Assembly (NCBI GenBank): GCA_020249265.1
Contig: JADCGA010000001.1
Location: 372,001 to 436,000, forward strand
Origin: Roseomonas sp.
GTDB taxonomy: Bacteria; Pseudomonadota; Alphaproteobacteria; Acetobacterales; Acetobacteraceae
Direction of reading: 5' to 3'
Length of the DNA: 64,000 bases
Shown here: positions 1-9,418 of the stretch, piece after piece
Layout of the letters: every line of letters starts with the position of its first letter
Numbering within the stretch: the first letter of the stretch is position 1
The notes under the pieces: model-generated
Seen by the model: the letters and a program-made list of their open reading frames with translations, nothing else
Database searches by the model: none
What the model was told of the DNA's origin: nothing
Made by a program: the position numbers and the translations under genes

Positions 1-1259
1 AGCTCCGCCATTTTGGGCGCCAGCACCTTCATCTTGGCCATGGATTTATAGGCCTTGCTCGCCAGCGGGAAGAATAGGATCTTGATGGCGAGGGTGAAGA
101 CCAAAATGACGACACCGAAATTACCGAATACCCGGAACAGCCAATCCAACGCATAGAAGAAAGGCTTGGTCAGAAAGTAGAACCAGCCGAAATCAATCGC
201 CTTGTCGAAATCCTTGATGCCGAAGCGTGTTGCGTAATCATCCAGCAAATGCACTTCCTTGGCACCGGCAAACAAGCGGCTTTTGAAGCCATCCGCGGCA
301 CCGGGTGCGATCTGCTGCGCGGCAGGGGCGGCGATATCCACTTGCCAACGCTCACCCGCCGTGCCGGGCGCTTCGCTGACAAAGCGATAGGCGGCGCGCA
401 TCGGCTGATCAGGTGCGGCCGGCATCAGCGCGGCGAGCCAATATTTATCAGTAATGCCAACCCAGCCGCCGACATCTTCCTGTTCGAAAGCCGCCCCACG
501 GCGCTTCTGCGCTTCAGTCTTCGCGTCAGCGAAGGTCACTTCATTCAACCGGCCGCCGACAACGCCGGTGAAGCCTTCATGCAAAATGAAGAAGCCTTCC
601 ACCTTGGGCGTGGATTCGCGCCTGATGCGCGCCCAGGGCAGCACCGCCACCGTGTCAGCCCCGGTATTGCGCATGCGCTGTTCGGCGGAGAACATGTAAT
701 TCTCATCCAGGCTCAACTGGATTTCGAAAATCTGGCCTTGGCCATTATCCCAGGTGAGCGTGACCGGCTTGCCAGGGGCAAGCGGCCCGCCGCTGATCTG
801 CCAATCCGTATCCCCATCCGGCACCTTCGTGCGGCCATCGGCGGCGGTCCAGCCCCATTGCGCGAAATAGGGTGCTGCGGTGTCGCGCGGCGCGAAAAGC
901 CGCACGGGGGGGGAGCCAGGATCAACGGTTTCCCGGTGGCGGAGCAGCACCAGATCATCAAGCCGCGCGCCACGCAGATTGAGATTGCCAGCAACCGAGG
1001 GGCTTTCAATCGCGATGCGCCGGGCGGGGGTGCGGGCCGCCGGTGCGGCTTCCTGCTGGGAAGGCGCCGTCAATACCTGAGTGGCCGGCACGGGCGCGCC
1101 GGAAGCCGCGGGCGCGGGCACGGCGGGCGCCGGCACGGGTGCCTGTTGCGTCACCGGTGCCGGCGCTTCGGGCGGCATGTTCATGCGCTTGTACACGTCG
1201 AAAAGCAGCAGAATGCCGATTGAAAGCGCAATCGCGGCGAACAGACGCTTCTGATCCAT
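1..1259 (-). CDS. yidC: Membrane protein insertase YidC (3' end cut by window)
   Basis: YidC inserts and folds inner-membrane proteins, alone or with the Sec translocon. The first about 419 residues are present and the C-terminal insertase core is cut off by the window start. The protein opens with MDQKRLFAAIALSIGILLLFDVYK as the first transmembrane segment, followed by a Pro/Ala-rich linker and the large periplasmic beta-domain (around residues 80-350). The start of the conserved core is then visible, with WLFRVFGNFGVVILVFTLAIK and FPLASKAYKSMAKMK, which is highly typical of YidC. The ATG at 1257-1259 lies 9 bases after the yidD stop. The rpmH-rnpA-yidD-yidC order is the standard bacterial arrangement, so these genes are probably co-transcribed. 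Confidence 0.97.
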   Translation of the reverse strand, partial: MDQKRLFAAIALSIGILLLFDVYKRMNMPPEAPAPVTQQAPVPAPAVPAPAASGAPVPATQVLTAPSQQEAAPAARTPARRIAIESPSVAGNLNLRGARLDDLVLLRHRETVDPGSPPVRLFAPRDTAAPYFAQWGWTAADGRTKVPDGDTDWQISGGPLAPGKPVTLTWDNGQGQIFEIQLSLDENYMFSAEQRMRNTGADTVAVLPWARIRRESTPKVEGFFILHEGFTGVVGGRLNEVTFADAKTEAQKRRGAAFEQEDVGGWVGITDKYWLAALMPAAPDQPMRAAYRFVSEAPGTAGERWQVDIAAPAAQQIAPGAADGFKSRLFAGAKEVHLLDDYATRFGIKDFDKAIDFGWFYFLTKPFFYALDWLFRVFGNFGVVILVFTLAIKILFFPLASKAYKSMAKMKVLAPKMAE

Positions 1260-1268
1260 GGCGGGTGC

Positions 1269-1508
1269 TCAGCCTTTGGTGTTTTTGGGGCGTGGTACGG
1301 GGTCGTAGCCGCCAGGGGTCCAGGGGTTGCAGCGCAGAATGCGCCGCGTGGTCAACCAGGTGCCGCGCAGCGCGCCATGGTCTTCCAAAGCTTCCAGCGC
1401 GTAATCGCTACAGGTCGGGTAATGGCGGCAATGGCTGCCGATAATGCCGCGCAGCGTATAGCGATACGCATGCACGCAGCCCTTCAGCGCAACGGCGGGC
1501 AGGCTCAT
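1269..1508 (-). CDS. yidD: Membrane protein insertion efficiency factor YidD
   Basis: A 79-residue protein of the YidD (haemolytic domain) family, which assists YidC-dependent membrane insertion at the inner face of the cytoplasmic membrane. The family signature is clear: an amphipathic N-terminus, then [17 protein letters not shown] with conserved cysteines, then [18 protein letters not shown]. The length matches the family (70-90 aa). The ATG overlaps the rnpA stop codon in an ATGA arrangement, implying translational coupling. Confidence 0.96.
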   Translation of the reverse strand: MSLPAVALKGCVHAYRYTLRGIIGSHCRHYPTCSDYALEALEDHGALRGTWLTTRRILRCNPWTPGGYDPVPRPKNTKG

Positions 1509-1885
1509 GGCGCCACCCCTGTCTGACGCAAAGCGGCGCGCAAATCTTCGATCAGCAAAGGAAAGGGGCGTTCGGCGGTCCCATCACGCCCGATCAGCAC
1601 CAGATCCCAGCCGGAAAGTCCCATAGCCGGAAGCGTCAGCCGCGCGGCTTCCTTAAGGCGTCGACGCGCCCGGTTCCGGATGACGGCATTGCCGATTTTT
1701 TTCGTCACAGTGAAGCCCAGCCTCAGCGACGGTTCGGGGATGGCGAGCGCTTGCAAAACAAGCCCAGGACGTGCCGCACGCTTGCCGCGCGATGCGGCGC
1801 GCAAAAACTCCCGGCGCTTCTTGAGCCTTTCCAGCCGAGGCAGGGCGGGCGGCAATGGCGCGGAGCCTTCATCAAGCTGCGCCAT
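1505..1885 (-). CDS. rnpA: Ribonuclease P protein component
   Basis: The protein subunit of RNase P, which supports the catalytic RNA in cutting the 5' leader from pre-tRNAs. The conserved block [20 protein letters not shown], including the RNR motif, is present at about residues 58-77. The open frame extends upstream to 1999, but that part runs across rpmH. The ATG at 1883-1885 ([13 protein letters not shown]) gives 126 residues, the usual family length, and has a GGGGTGG-type ribosome binding site. It lies 25 bases downstream of rpmH. Confidence 0.95.
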   Translation of the reverse strand: MAQLDEGSAPLPPALPRLERLKKRREFLRAASRGKRAARPGLVLQALAIPEPSLRLGFTVTKKIGNAVIRNRARRRLKEAARLTLPAMGLSGWDLVLIGRDGTAERPFPLLIEDLRAALRQTGVAP

Positions 1886-1910
1886 ATCACCACCCCGCAC
1901 GAGGCTTGGT

Positions 1911-2045
1911 TCAGGCGGAAAGACGCTTGCGGCCCTTGGCGCGGCGATTGGCCAACACCTTGCGGCCGCCCACGGTCGAAAGACGGGAGCGAAAGCCATG
2001 GCGACGCTTCCGGACGAGCTTGGAGGGCTGATAGGTACGCTTCAC
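1911..2045 (-). CDS. rpmH: 50S ribosomal protein L34
   Basis: Ribosomal protein L34, 44 residues, [20 protein letters not shown] through to KGRKRLSA, essentially diagnostic of the family. The start is a GTG at 2043-2045, not an ATG. A good ribosome binding site (GGGAGAA) precedes it, and the residue after the start is the invariant KRTYQPS. The open frame continues upstream without similarity to L34, so longer starts are unlikely. It is the first gene of the rpmH-rnpA-yidD-yidC run. Confidence 0.97.
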   Translation of the reverse strand: MKRTYQPSKLVRKRRHGFRSRLSTVGGRKVLANRRAKGRKRLSA

Positions 2046-2269
2046 GATACTTCTCCCGAGGGGTCGTAGCCATAAGGCAAAGAAAGAGCGCCGGCGGCAG
2101 ACCAATGACGGACCGCCCCGGCGGGGTCGAGTCCTATAGGGAGAGCGGGGGGTATCCGTCAACCATAAGCGCAGCCGAAACCGATTGACGCTGGCGGAAA
2201 CCGACCCGCATCATTCCCTGAATAGCTTGGTGGCGCGTAGCGCGCCACGCCAGATTGGGGAGGAACGGC

Positions 2270-3490
2270 ATGGCTGAAGCGCCCTATGACTCGGTTTTGC
2301 AGAATTTTCGCCTGGCCGGTGGCGGGCCGCCTGGCCAGCGCCTGGCGCTGAAGGATGGGCGGATTGCCGCCTTCCTGCCCGCCGATGCCCCGGTACCCCC
2401 GGCAGGCCAATTGCTTGATTTGGGCGGGGATTTGTTGCTGCCCGGCTTGGTGGATGGGCATATGCATCTAGATAAGACGCTATTCGGCCTGCCCTGGACG
2501 CCCCACGCCGCCGAGCCCTTCCGCATGAGCCGGATTGCGACGGATGAGAGGCTTTTGCCCTCCCTACCGCTGGATACCGCCGCAAGGGCGGGGGCGCTGA
2601 TCCGGCGCTGCGTGGCGAATGGCACGGCGCATATCCGCACCCATGCCGATATCACCCCCGCCTTCGGGCTTTCTGCCCTGGAAGGCGTGCTGGCAGCGCG
2701 GGAAGCCCATAAGGCAGCCGCGACGGTGCAGGTGGTGGCCTTCCCGCAGGCCGGCGTCATGCGCGCCGGCGGCAAGCCCATGCTCGATCTGCTGGACGCG
2801 GCCATAGCCGCGGGGGCGGAACTGTTGGGCGGCATTGATCCTTGTGAGGTGGACCGCGACCCCGCCGGGCAATTGAACGGCATTTTCGCCATTGCAGAAA
2901 AGCGCGGCGTTGGCGTGGACATTCATTTGCATGAACCAGGCGAGCTTGGCCTGTTCAGCCTGCTTGAAATCTGCGCCCGCGTGCGCGCGCATGGCATGGC
3001 GGGGCGGGCCACCATCAGCCATGGGTTCTGCTTGGGCGGCATCGCTGAATCAAAACAGAAGGCGGCGGCGGAGTTGATGGCTTCCTGCGGTGTCGCTTTG
3101 GTGACGCATGGCGCGGGCAGTGCGACCATGCCGCCGCTCATGCTGCTGCGCCGAGCTGGTGTGAGAGTGTTTTGCGGCAATGATGATGTGCGCGATACCT
3201 GGAGCCCCTATGGCAATGCCGATATGCTGGAACGCGCTTCCGTGATCGGCTGGCGGGAAGATTTGCGCCATGATCCGTTGATCCTCGAATTATTCAGCAT
3301 GGTGTCTTCCGAAGGTGCGGCGGCGCTTGGCATTGCGGATTACGGCATAGCGCCCGGAAACCCCGCGCATTTCTTCAGCATCGCGGCTGAGAATATTCCG
3401 GATGCCATTGGCGCACATCCGCCGCGTCGACGTGTGTTTTACGCTGGGCGCCTGGTGGCGGAAAATGGTGCATGGGGGCAAGCGGCATGA
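2270..3490 (+). CDS. Cytosine deaminase-like amidohydrolase (CodA family)
   Basis: A 406-residue TIM-barrel amidohydrolase that probably hydrolyses a C-N bond in a cyclic or heterocyclic substrate. DGHMHLDKT (HxH metal motif) opens the barrel, HLHEPGELG and TISHGFC supply further metal ligands, and CGNDDVRDTWSPYGNADML is close to the DDVxDxWxPxG block of cytosine deaminases. The ATG at 2270 follows GGGGAGGA, and an upstream TTG in frame is less likely. The stop overlaps the next gene's start (ATGA). The true substrate is not fixed by sequence: cytosine, isoguanine and N-isopropylammelide deaminases share these motifs. Confidence 0.82.
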   Translation: MAEAPYDSVLQNFRLAGGGPPGQRLALKDGRIAAFLPADAPVPPAGQLLDLGGDLLLPGLVDGHMHLDKTLFGLPWTPHAAEPFRMSRIATDERLLPSLPLDTAARAGALIRRCVANGTAHIRTHADITPAFGLSALEGVLAAREAHKAAATVQVVAFPQAGVMRAGGKPMLDLLDAAIAAGAELLGGIDPCEVDRDPAGQLNGIFAIAEKRGVGVDIHLHEPGELGLFSLLEICARVRAHGMAGRATISHGFCLGGIAESKQKAAAELMASCGVALVTHGAGSATMPPLMLLRRAGVRVFCGNDDVRDTWSPYGNADMLERASVIGWREDLRHDPLILELFSMVSSEGAAALGIADYGIAPGNPAHFFSIAAENIPDAIGAHPPRRRVFYAGRLVAENGAWGQAA

Positions 3491-5112
3491 CCGAAGAAGC
3501 GGGGGTATTCGATTTTATTGTCTCGGGCGCTGGTTCCGCCGGCGCGACTGTGGCCGCGCGGCTTTCGGAAGATGGGCGCTATTCGGTTTGTTTGCTGGAA
3601 GCGGGGCCGCCGGATCGCAACCCGTGGATCCATATCCCGCTCGGTTTTGCGAAAGTCTATGCGAATTCGGCGATCAATTGGTGCTTTGAAAGCCAGCCTC
3701 AAGAGCGATTGAATGGCCGGAAGTTCTTTGTCCCGCGCGGCAAGACCTTGGGCGGCACCAGTTCCATCAATGGCATGGTCTATATGCGCGGCCATCCGCG
3801 GGATTATGATTCCTGGCGCCAGCGCGGCTGCACGGGTTGGGATTATGATTCGGTGCTGCCTTACTTCAAGAAAAGCGAAAATCAGGCGCGCGGGGCGGAT
3901 GAATTTCATGGTGTTGGCGGGCCGCTCAATGTCTCGGATCACACGGGCACAACAGAATTGACGGAAGCCATGATCAGCGCTGCCGAACAGGCCGGCATTC
4001 CGCGCAACCCAGATTTCAATGGCCGCGTGCAGGAAGGCACGGGGTATTATCAATCCACCACAAGCGCCAATCGGCGGTGGAGTTCAGCCCGCGCCTATCT
4101 GGCGCCAGCGAAGGGGCGCGCCAATCTTGATATCCGCACCAATGCACATGCGACGCGCGTGGTGATTGAAAATGGGCGGGCGATTGGCGTGGAGTATCGT
4201 GATCCGGGCGGGCTTAAGCGCGTGCGCGCGCGGCGGGAAGTGATTGTCTCCGGTGGCGCTTATGGTTCCCCGCAACTATTGCAGCTTTCCGGGCTCGGGC
4301 CGGCAGAGCATTTGCAGGCCATGGGCATTCCGGTGCTGCGCGATATGCCGGCGGTGGGGGCCAATCTGCATGATCATTTCTGCGTCTATCTGATGTGGCG
4401 CTGTGCCAAGCCCGTTACCTTCAATGATCTGGAAAATAGTTGGCCGCGCAAAATAGCCGCAGCGCTGCAATATGGCTTGTTTCGCAGCGGCCCCATGGCG
4501 GTGAATGCCGTGCGCACGGGGGTATTGACCAGAACCGATCCGCGCCTGGAACAGCCTGATTTGCAGATCAATCTGCTGGAATGGAGCACGCTGGAACGCA
4601 ACAAAAAGGGTGTCATTCCGCATCCTTTTTCAGGCTTCACGCTCAGCCCGGTGCATCTGGCCCCAGAAGGGCGCGGGACGGTGCGGCTCGCGAGCCCCGA
4701 TCCGTTTGCCGCGCCCGCCATTACCTTTGGATTTCTCGCTTCCGATTATGATATGCGGGCGATGCTGGCGGGCATAAGGCTTGCGCGACGCTTGGCGGAA
4801 CAGCCAGCCTTGAAGGCCTTTGCAATGGGGGAATTGGTGCCCGGGGAAGCCTTCTCCAGCGATGCCGATATGGAACGCTTTGTGCGCGAAACAGGATCAA
4901 CCAATCACCACCCGTCCAGCAGTTGCGCCATGGGCATTGGCAGCAATAGCGTGGTTGATCCGCGGCTTCGCGTGCATGGCGTGGCGGGGTTGCGCGTGGC
5001 AGATGCTTCCATCATGCCATCCGTTGTCGCCGGCAATACCAATGCGCCTTCCATCATGATTGGTGAAAAGGCGGCGGATATGATTCTGGAAGATGCGCGG
5101 GCAGCCGCCTGA
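3487..5112 (+). CDS. GMC family FAD-dependent oxidoreductase (choline dehydrogenase-like)
   Basis: A 541-residue glucose-methanol-choline oxidoreductase, oxidising an alcohol group with FAD. The N-terminal dinucleotide-binding motif [16 protein letters not shown] is followed by [14 protein letters not shown], the GMC signature 1 region. The second GMC motif lies at [16 protein letters not shown], and the C-terminal active-site region contains [12 protein letters not shown] and [19 protein letters not shown], carrying the catalytic His and Asn. The length is typical of BetA-like enzymes (530-560). It is translationally coupled to the preceding amidohydrolase, so the two probably act in one pathway. 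No betaine genes are nearby, so choline is not a safe substrate guess. Confidence 0.88.
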   Translation: MTEEAGVFDFIVSGAGSAGATVAARLSEDGRYSVCLLEAGPPDRNPWIHIPLGFAKVYANSAINWCFESQPQERLNGRKFFVPRGKTLGGTSSINGMVYMRGHPRDYDSWRQRGCTGWDYDSVLPYFKKSENQARGADEFHGVGGPLNVSDHTGTTELTEAMISAAEQAGIPRNPDFNGRVQEGTGYYQSTTSANRRWSSARAYLAPAKGRANLDIRTNAHATRVVIENGRAIGVEYRDPGGLKRVRARREVIVSGGAYGSPQLLQLSGLGPAEHLQAMGIPVLRDMPAVGANLHDHFCVYLMWRCAKPVTFNDLENSWPRKIAAALQYGLFRSGPMAVNAVRTGVLTRTDPRLEQPDLQINLLEWSTLERNKKGVIPHPFSGFTLSPVHLAPEGRGTVRLASPDPFAAPAITFGFLASDYDMRAMLAGIRLARRLAEQPALKAFAMGELVPGEAFSSDADMERFVRETGSTNHHPSSSCAMGIGSNSVVDPRLRVHGVAGLRVADASIMPSVVAGNTNAPSIMIGEKAADMILEDARAAA

Positions 5113-5122
5113 AAGGACGAAG

Positions 5123-5509
5123 ATGATTTCCCTGCTTGGCACCTGGCAATTGCTGCGCGTCACCGCGACTGATGCGGCGGGAAAGCCTCTGGAACATCAC
5201 CAATACGGGCCTGAGCCCACCGGCATTGTGCAATTCGGCGCGCATCGCATGCAGGCGGCCACGGGCGATGGCCGCGCCGTGCTGCCGCCCGGCGTGCAGC
5301 GCTTCTGGTCCGCCTATACGGGCAAATACCGCTTCGATGGCAAAGTGCTGGTCACGCGCGTGGATGACAGCAATCTGGCGGACCGCATTGGTGGCGACCA
5401 GGTCCGCCAAGTCCGCGCGGATGGCGCAGGGGTTTGGCTGAAGCCGCCGGCACGCCTGGTGGATGGCGCCATGCAGCAATTGGAATTGTACTGGGAGAGG
5501 ATTGGCTGA
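5123..5509 (+). CDS. Lipocalin-like domain protein
   Basis: A 128-residue protein resembling the lipocalin-like_5 family. [20 protein letters not shown] matches the family's opening LxGTWxL strand, followed by a G-rich [12 protein letters not shown] segment and alternating beta-strand patterns. There is no signal peptide, so it is probably cytoplasmic. The ATG at 5123 follows AAGGACGA, and the longer upstream frame overlaps the GMC gene. It is the third gene of the 2270-5509 operon. Such small beta-barrel proteins often accompany oxidoreductases, but their role is unknown. Confidence 0.65.
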   Translation: MISLLGTWQLLRVTATDAAGKPLEHHQYGPEPTGIVQFGAHRMQAATGDGRAVLPPGVQRFWSAYTGKYRFDGKVLVTRVDDSNLADRIGGDQVRQVRADGAGVWLKPPARLVDGAMQQLELYWERIG

Positions 5510-5527
5510 AACCCGCCCTGCACGCCG

Positions 5528-6748
5528 TTACGCGAAAGCCTGCTGGCGGCGGTTAAGCCGCCAGAGAAACCACAGCGCGATGGATAGATTGACCAAATTC
5601 CACGCAATGCCATTCAACATCGCCGCCGTATAGCCGCCGGTTGCGTCAAACAGCGCACCCGCCATCCATCCGCCCACCGCCATACCAACCATGGTGGAAG
5701 ACAGCGCCATGCCGACACGGCTGCCGGCCTCTGACGGCGGAAAGTTCTCGCGCACAATCATGGCGTAGCAGGGCACCAGCCCGCCCTGGAACAGGCCGAA
5801 CATGAAGGACACCAGGAACAACGCCATCAAGCCATCAGATGGCAGGAACAGCAGCAATGCGATGCCTTGCAGCAGGGATGATAGCACAAGCGTTCGCACG
5901 CCGCCGATACGGTCCATGATGAAGCCGAAAATCAGGCGCGATGCGATGCCGCTGGCGAGCATGACGGAGAGCATTTGCGCCCCGCGCGCGGCGCCGAAAC
6001 CAAGGTCCACGCAATAGGCGACGATATGCACCTGCGGCATGGCCATGGCGATGCAGCAGGTGATGCCGGCCAGGATGATCAGTGTCTGCAAGACATTTGG
6101 CGGAAGTCCGAGCGCCATGGGGTTGCGCGGCGCCACGCTGCCAGGTGCGACCGGTGCCGGCATGGGCGCGCGGGTACGCAGCAAGAGCGCGAGCGGCACG
6201 AGGGTGACGAAACCCGCAATGCCCATGATCAGATGCGCCTGACGCCAGCCAATGGTGGAAATGCCCCATTGCAACAGCGTCGGCCAGAAAGTGCCGGCGA
6301 AGTAATTGCCGGAAGCCGCCAATGCCATCGCAATACCACGGCGCTTTTCAAACCAGAGCGAGACATCGGCAATCAGCGGGCTGAATACCGCCGCCGCACC
6401 AAAGCAACTGAACAGCACGCCATAGGCAAGACCGAAGGCGAAAAGGTTTGGCGCGAAATAGGTGGCGATGCCACCAAGCCCGATGGAGGTGGCGCCGATC
6501 AACACTGGCACCATGACGCCGAAGCGATCAGACAGCTTGCCCATCAGCACGCCACCCACCATGAATCCCACCATGGTCATGGTATAGGGAAGCGAAGCGC
6601 CAGCGCGCAGCGTGCCGAATTCCGCTTGCACGGTGGGCAGCACCACCACCACGGTCCACATCGGCGCGCTGCCGATCATGCTGATCAGAAGCGCAATCGC
6701 CAAGCGCGTCCAGGCAGCGCGGCCATCCAAGCGGCTGTCACGCATCAT
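5528..6748 (-). CDS. MFS transporter
   Basis: A 406-residue major facilitator with about 12 hydrophobic segments. The MFS motif A appears as GGVLMGKLSDRFGVMVPVLIG between TM2 and TM3, and its second-half counterpart as FGFIMDRIGGVRTLVL. It is convergent with the upstream operon, 18 bases after the lipocalin gene. The tandem Met codons at the N-terminus make 6748 or 6745 possible starts. The substrate is unknown, and organic acids are a fair guess from the catabolic surroundings. Confidence 0.85.
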   Translation of the reverse strand: MMRDSRLDGRAAWTRLAIALLISMIGSAPMWTVVVVLPTVQAEFGTLRAGASLPYTMTMVGFMVGGVLMGKLSDRFGVMVPVLIGATSIGLGGIATYFAPNLFAFGLAYGVLFSCFGAAAVFSPLIADVSLWFEKRRGIAMALAASGNYFAGTFWPTLLQWGISTIGWRQAHLIMGIAGFVTLVPLALLLRTRAPMPAPVAPGSVAPRNPMALGLPPNVLQTLIILAGITCCIAMAMPQVHIVAYCVDLGFGAARGAQMLSVMLASGIASRLIFGFIMDRIGGVRTLVLSSLLQGIALLLFLPSDGLMALFLVSFMFGLFQGGLVPCYAMIVRENFPPSEAGSRVGMALSSTMVGMAVGGWMAGALFDATGGYTAAMLNGIAWNLVNLSIALWFLWRLNRRQQAFA

Positions 6749-6826
6749 GATGGCGTCGCTTCATTCTGGGTTTCCTCGGCGAGATTTTTGTGAAGGCTGG
6801 CAGTTTTGCAGGCACTGCGCCAGCCC

Positions 6827-7669
6827 TTACTTACCCCCAGGCGCCCAGCGATAGGTGCGGCTTGTGGCTTCACCCATCAGCATGGCGCGATCGCTATCCG
6901 AAAGCCGATCCGATTTCAGGAAGGAATCCACACCTTCCGCATAGGTCATCAATTCCACCGCGCGAGTCCAATCCGTGCCCCAAAGGCAGCGCTGCATACC
7001 AAAGGCATCGAAAATACGCGCCAGAGGTTCCCAGATATCGCCATAGGGATATTCACCGCGAGAAAGCGTGCAGGCGCCGGTGATCTTCACGACAATGTTT
7101 GGAAAATCCGCCAATGCCAGCAGCTTCGGCAATGCAGCAAAGCCGTTTTCCATCCGTGGCGGTTCAAAAGGTTGTTGCAAGCCGAGATGGTCAATCACGA
7201 GCCGCGTATCCGGATTGCGCCGCGCCAATTCATGCACCTGATCCAGCCTGCCCCAGCAGAGTAGATTGACCGGCAGATCGCGCTTCGCCGCGGTGGCCAG
7301 CACGTGATTAATGCCGGGGTCCGCAGGGTCTGCCGAAACATCGCCACGCATCATGATGCGAATGCCAACGGCACCAGGGGTTGCCTGCCAATCGGCGATG
7401 GTTTCCGCCACCTTGGGATCATTGGGGTCAACCGGCTTCACCAAAGCGAATCGGTCCGGGTAGGTATTGCGGACCGAAACCGCATAGCTCGCGTCAAAGC
7501 GATACATGGTGAAGGCGGAAACCAGAATCGCGCCATCCACGCCGACCGCATCCATGGCCTTGAACATGTCAGCGCCCGTCACTTCCGGGGGGCCATGCAG
7601 CACCGCATGCCAGGGGCGGCCCGGATGATTGCGTTCATAGGCGTGAACTTGCGCGTCAATGATCGGCAT
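6827..7669 (-). CDS. Amidohydrolase-2 family TIM-barrel hydrolase
   Basis: A 280-residue metal-dependent hydrolase of the COG3618 (2-pyrone-4,6-dicarboxylate lactonase-like) type. Visible motifs are MPIIDAQVHAYERNHPG with a DxH in place of HxH, RLVIDHLGLQQP after the fifth strand, and RCLWGTDWTRAV carrying the catalytic Asp. Lactone or amide hydrolysis is likely. It lies 78 bases upstream of the MFS gene on the same strand and may be co-transcribed with it. A dispersed repeat sits directly in front of its start. Confidence 0.8.
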   Translation of the reverse strand: MPIIDAQVHAYERNHPGRPWHAVLHGPPEVTGADMFKAMDAVGVDGAILVSAFTMYRFDASYAVSVRNTYPDRFALVKPVDPNDPKVAETIADWQATPGAVGIRIMMRGDVSADPADPGINHVLATAAKRDLPVNLLCWGRLDQVHELARRNPDTRLVIDHLGLQQPFEPPRMENGFAALPKLLALADFPNIVVKITGACTLSRGEYPYGDIWEPLARIFDAFGMQRCLWGTDWTRAVELMTYAEGVDSFLKSDRLSDSDRAMLMGEATSRTYRWAPGGK

Positions 7670-7711
7670 GGCGGTTCCTCGGGGGGTGTTTTGGTACGAA
7701 AGCCCAGTGGT

Positions 7712-7827
7712 CCGATCGCTGCTGCCGGTTCAAGGCAGCAGCGTGAATCGGCCCACCAAATATATGGCTGGTGGTGCGCCAGGGCATTGTTGGGCCGGGA
7801 AAGGTCAGCATGAAGCGCACCACCAGC
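7712..7827 (-). repeat. Dispersed repeat family 1, copy A
   Basis: A roughly 115-base element also present at 33376-33500 and 37293-37407. Its core is a perfect 13-base inverted repeat, GCTGGTGGTGCGC at 7767-7779 and its complement at 7815-7827, enclosing 35 bases. Read on the minus strand, the right arm is followed by a conserved tail (GGTGGGCCGATTCACGCTGC, then GCCTTGAACCG). It is intergenic, just upstream of the amidohydrolase-2 gene. No transposase is encoded, so it is either a REP/MITE-like unit or a conserved structured RNA. Confidence 0.75.
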
Positions 7828-8104
7828 AGGCTTTTGGAATTCATAGCCAGATTTCCGTATCCGTTGTTCACTTTCGCCGCATTTGGACGCGGTTGCAATG
7901 CGGTGGCCGATTCCTTCTTCAGCGCTGTTGATCCTGAAAGCGAGAACGTCCTGACCATTCGCTGCCGGTCATTCCAGGCCTTGTGAACGGCACCTTGGTA
8001 GACTTTTCGTCGGCCTTCGACGCGCAGGAGCCTGGCGATTCGGCCAATGCCGCTGCTTTGCCCTTGCCAGCAAGCGGCTTTCCGCAGCTTGCCGCCATCA
8101 CATG
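7828..8104. other. Intergenic stretch without a recognisable gene
   Basis: Within the 582-base gap between the amidohydrolase and the TPR remnant, this part carries no frame with recognisable similarity. The composition is less regular than the neighbouring genes. Open frames on both strands run through it but lack ribosome binding sites and plausible protein patterns. It may be decayed coding sequence between two dispersed repeats. Confidence 0.4.
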
Positions 8105-8206
8105 GAGCATGTTGCGTTCACATGGGTTCACGCAACCCGCTCTACATTGTTGTTTTTCGAGCATCTTCACGCATTCAGATGTGCCATCTGAACGCGATCT
8201 GCTCTG
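8105..8206 (+). repeat. Dispersed palindromic repeat family 2, copy 1
   Basis: A double-hairpin element of about 100 bases with a counterpart at 27879-27980. The first hairpin is GTTGCG...CGCAAC, followed by CCGCTCTACATTGTTGTTTTTCG. The second contains the perfect stem TTCAGATG (8174-8181), loop TGC, CATCTGAA (8185-8192), flanked by GAGCA/TGCTC. The shared framework with the second copy is GTTCAC..GTTCACG.CAACCGCTCTA.ATT.TTGTTT...TGTGCCA. Similar units are known in many alphaproteobacterial genomes. Confidence 0.7.
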
Positions 8207-8251
8207 TTTCGCACTTGGCCTTGGCATGATCCGCCCCGGTCATTCCGCATT

Positions 8252-8611
8252 GTGCGCGACATCAATGGCGCCCTGGCACAACTCAAACGCGCGGCGCAAA
8301 GTGAAGATGGCCTCGCCAAGAGTGTTGTGGAGCCCGGACCTCTTGCCCCAGCGCGGGAGCTATTGGGAGAATTATTGTTGTCACTTGGCCGCAACCGCGA
8401 AGCTGAGGCGGCTTTTGAGGCAGTCTTGCGGAGTAACCCGAATCGTTTCCGATCCTTGGCGGGTGCCGCCGCCGCGGCACAGGCCGAAGGGCGCAGCGGC
8501 ATCGCTTTGGCGCGCTACCGGCTACTGCTCAGGAATACCGTTGAGGCCGACGCGCCGCGTCCGGAGCTTGCGGCTGCGCATGCGGCCTTGGACGCGTTGC
8601 GCAAAAGATGA
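8252..8611 (+). pseudogene. C-terminal remnant of a TPR-repeat protein
   Basis: A 119-residue frame resembling the C-terminal end of larger tetratricopeptide-repeat proteins. ARELLGELLLSLGRNREAEAAF, then AVLRSNPNRFRSLAGAAAAA, then a last helix pair are exactly how such proteins end. No N-terminal TPR units or sensible start precede it. Instead a palindromic repeat ends 46 bases upstream. It is probably a truncated relic, although a small real gene cannot be excluded. Confidence 0.5.
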
Positions 8612-8698
8612 CGAGCTGATCACCGGCTTTTTTCCGCGCAACCAATAATGGACGTGAACGCAAACGCCTGTCCTGCATGAACCAACCCAGCGGCGCCG

Positions 8699-9343
8699 TC
8701 ATGTCCGCACCACCGGCAGGATCATGAGCAGGCCAAGGCTATGCAATGCCAGGCCGGCGATGGCGCTGACCGGGCGATGATAGGTGAAGGCCAAGTTCCG
8801 CATGAAGGGATGCGCAAAAAGTGTCGCTATCAGCAGCCCAAAAAGCAAAGCCTGCATCGCCACAAGTAAAATGACCCAGGGCGCCGCATCACTCTGCGCC
8901 AGTGGGCCGATGAACTGCGCGAAGAAATAGGCCGCCGTCACCGGATTGGTAAGGGCGATGAGAAAACCTGCGCCAAGTCCAACCGTCCAGTTATTCAGCA
9001 ATCGCGGCTTAGAAAACTCGGCCTCGTCCGAAACACGCGGCGGGCGGGCGCAGATGATGCGAAAGGCGATAACCATCAACAAGGTGCCCGCAACAACGCG
9101 CCCCACCGACTCCAGCTTATGAGAGCCGGCGAAGGCTTCAAGCAGCAGCGATATGGCGCCAGCCATCAGGCCGGCGCCAAGCGCAATACCAAGGCAAAAC
9201 GGCAAGGCGCCGCGAAAGCCGCGCAGCGCGGCCGTGGTGCCAATGGTCACCATATTCGGCCCCGGCGTGGCCAGGATGGCGAAATAGCCAAGGGCAAATT
9301 TCAGCAGCAAGGCCGAAGAAAAGGTGGTTGCTTCAAGGATCAT
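8699..9343 (-). CDS. LysE family translocator (amino acid exporter)
   Basis: A 214-residue inner-membrane exporter of the LysE/RhtB superfamily, which removes amino acids or related metabolites from the cell. The hallmark FAILATPGPNMVTIGTTAALRG is at the N-terminus, followed by about five more hydrophobic segments and VGLGAGFLIALTNPVTAAYFF, typical of the family. The ATG at 9341-9343 (MILEATTFSSALLL) has GGAGG at good spacing. An upstream ATG at 9373 lacks one. The substrate is unknown. Confidence 0.88.
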   Translation of the reverse strand: MILEATTFSSALLLKFALGYFAILATPGPNMVTIGTTAALRGFRGALPFCLGIALGAGLMAGAISLLLEAFAGSHKLESVGRVVAGTLLMVIAFRIICARPPRVSDEAEFSKPRLLNNWTVGLGAGFLIALTNPVTAAYFFAQFIGPLAQSDAAPWVILLVAMQALLFGLLIATLFAHPFMRNLAFTYHRPVSAIAGLALHSLGLLMILPVVRT

Positions 9344-9418
9344 GACATCCTCCGCATCCCAACGATGGAGCATTGAAGGCTCATTGGTGTAGTGCGGTGC
9401 CTTGCGGGGCTCATGGCA

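Noticed and set aside
249-1223. Long plus-strand open frame of 324 codons opposite yidC
   Set aside because: It is the antisense shadow of yidC. The composition is arginine- and histidine-rich without family patterns, and yidC motifs on the other strand are unambiguous.
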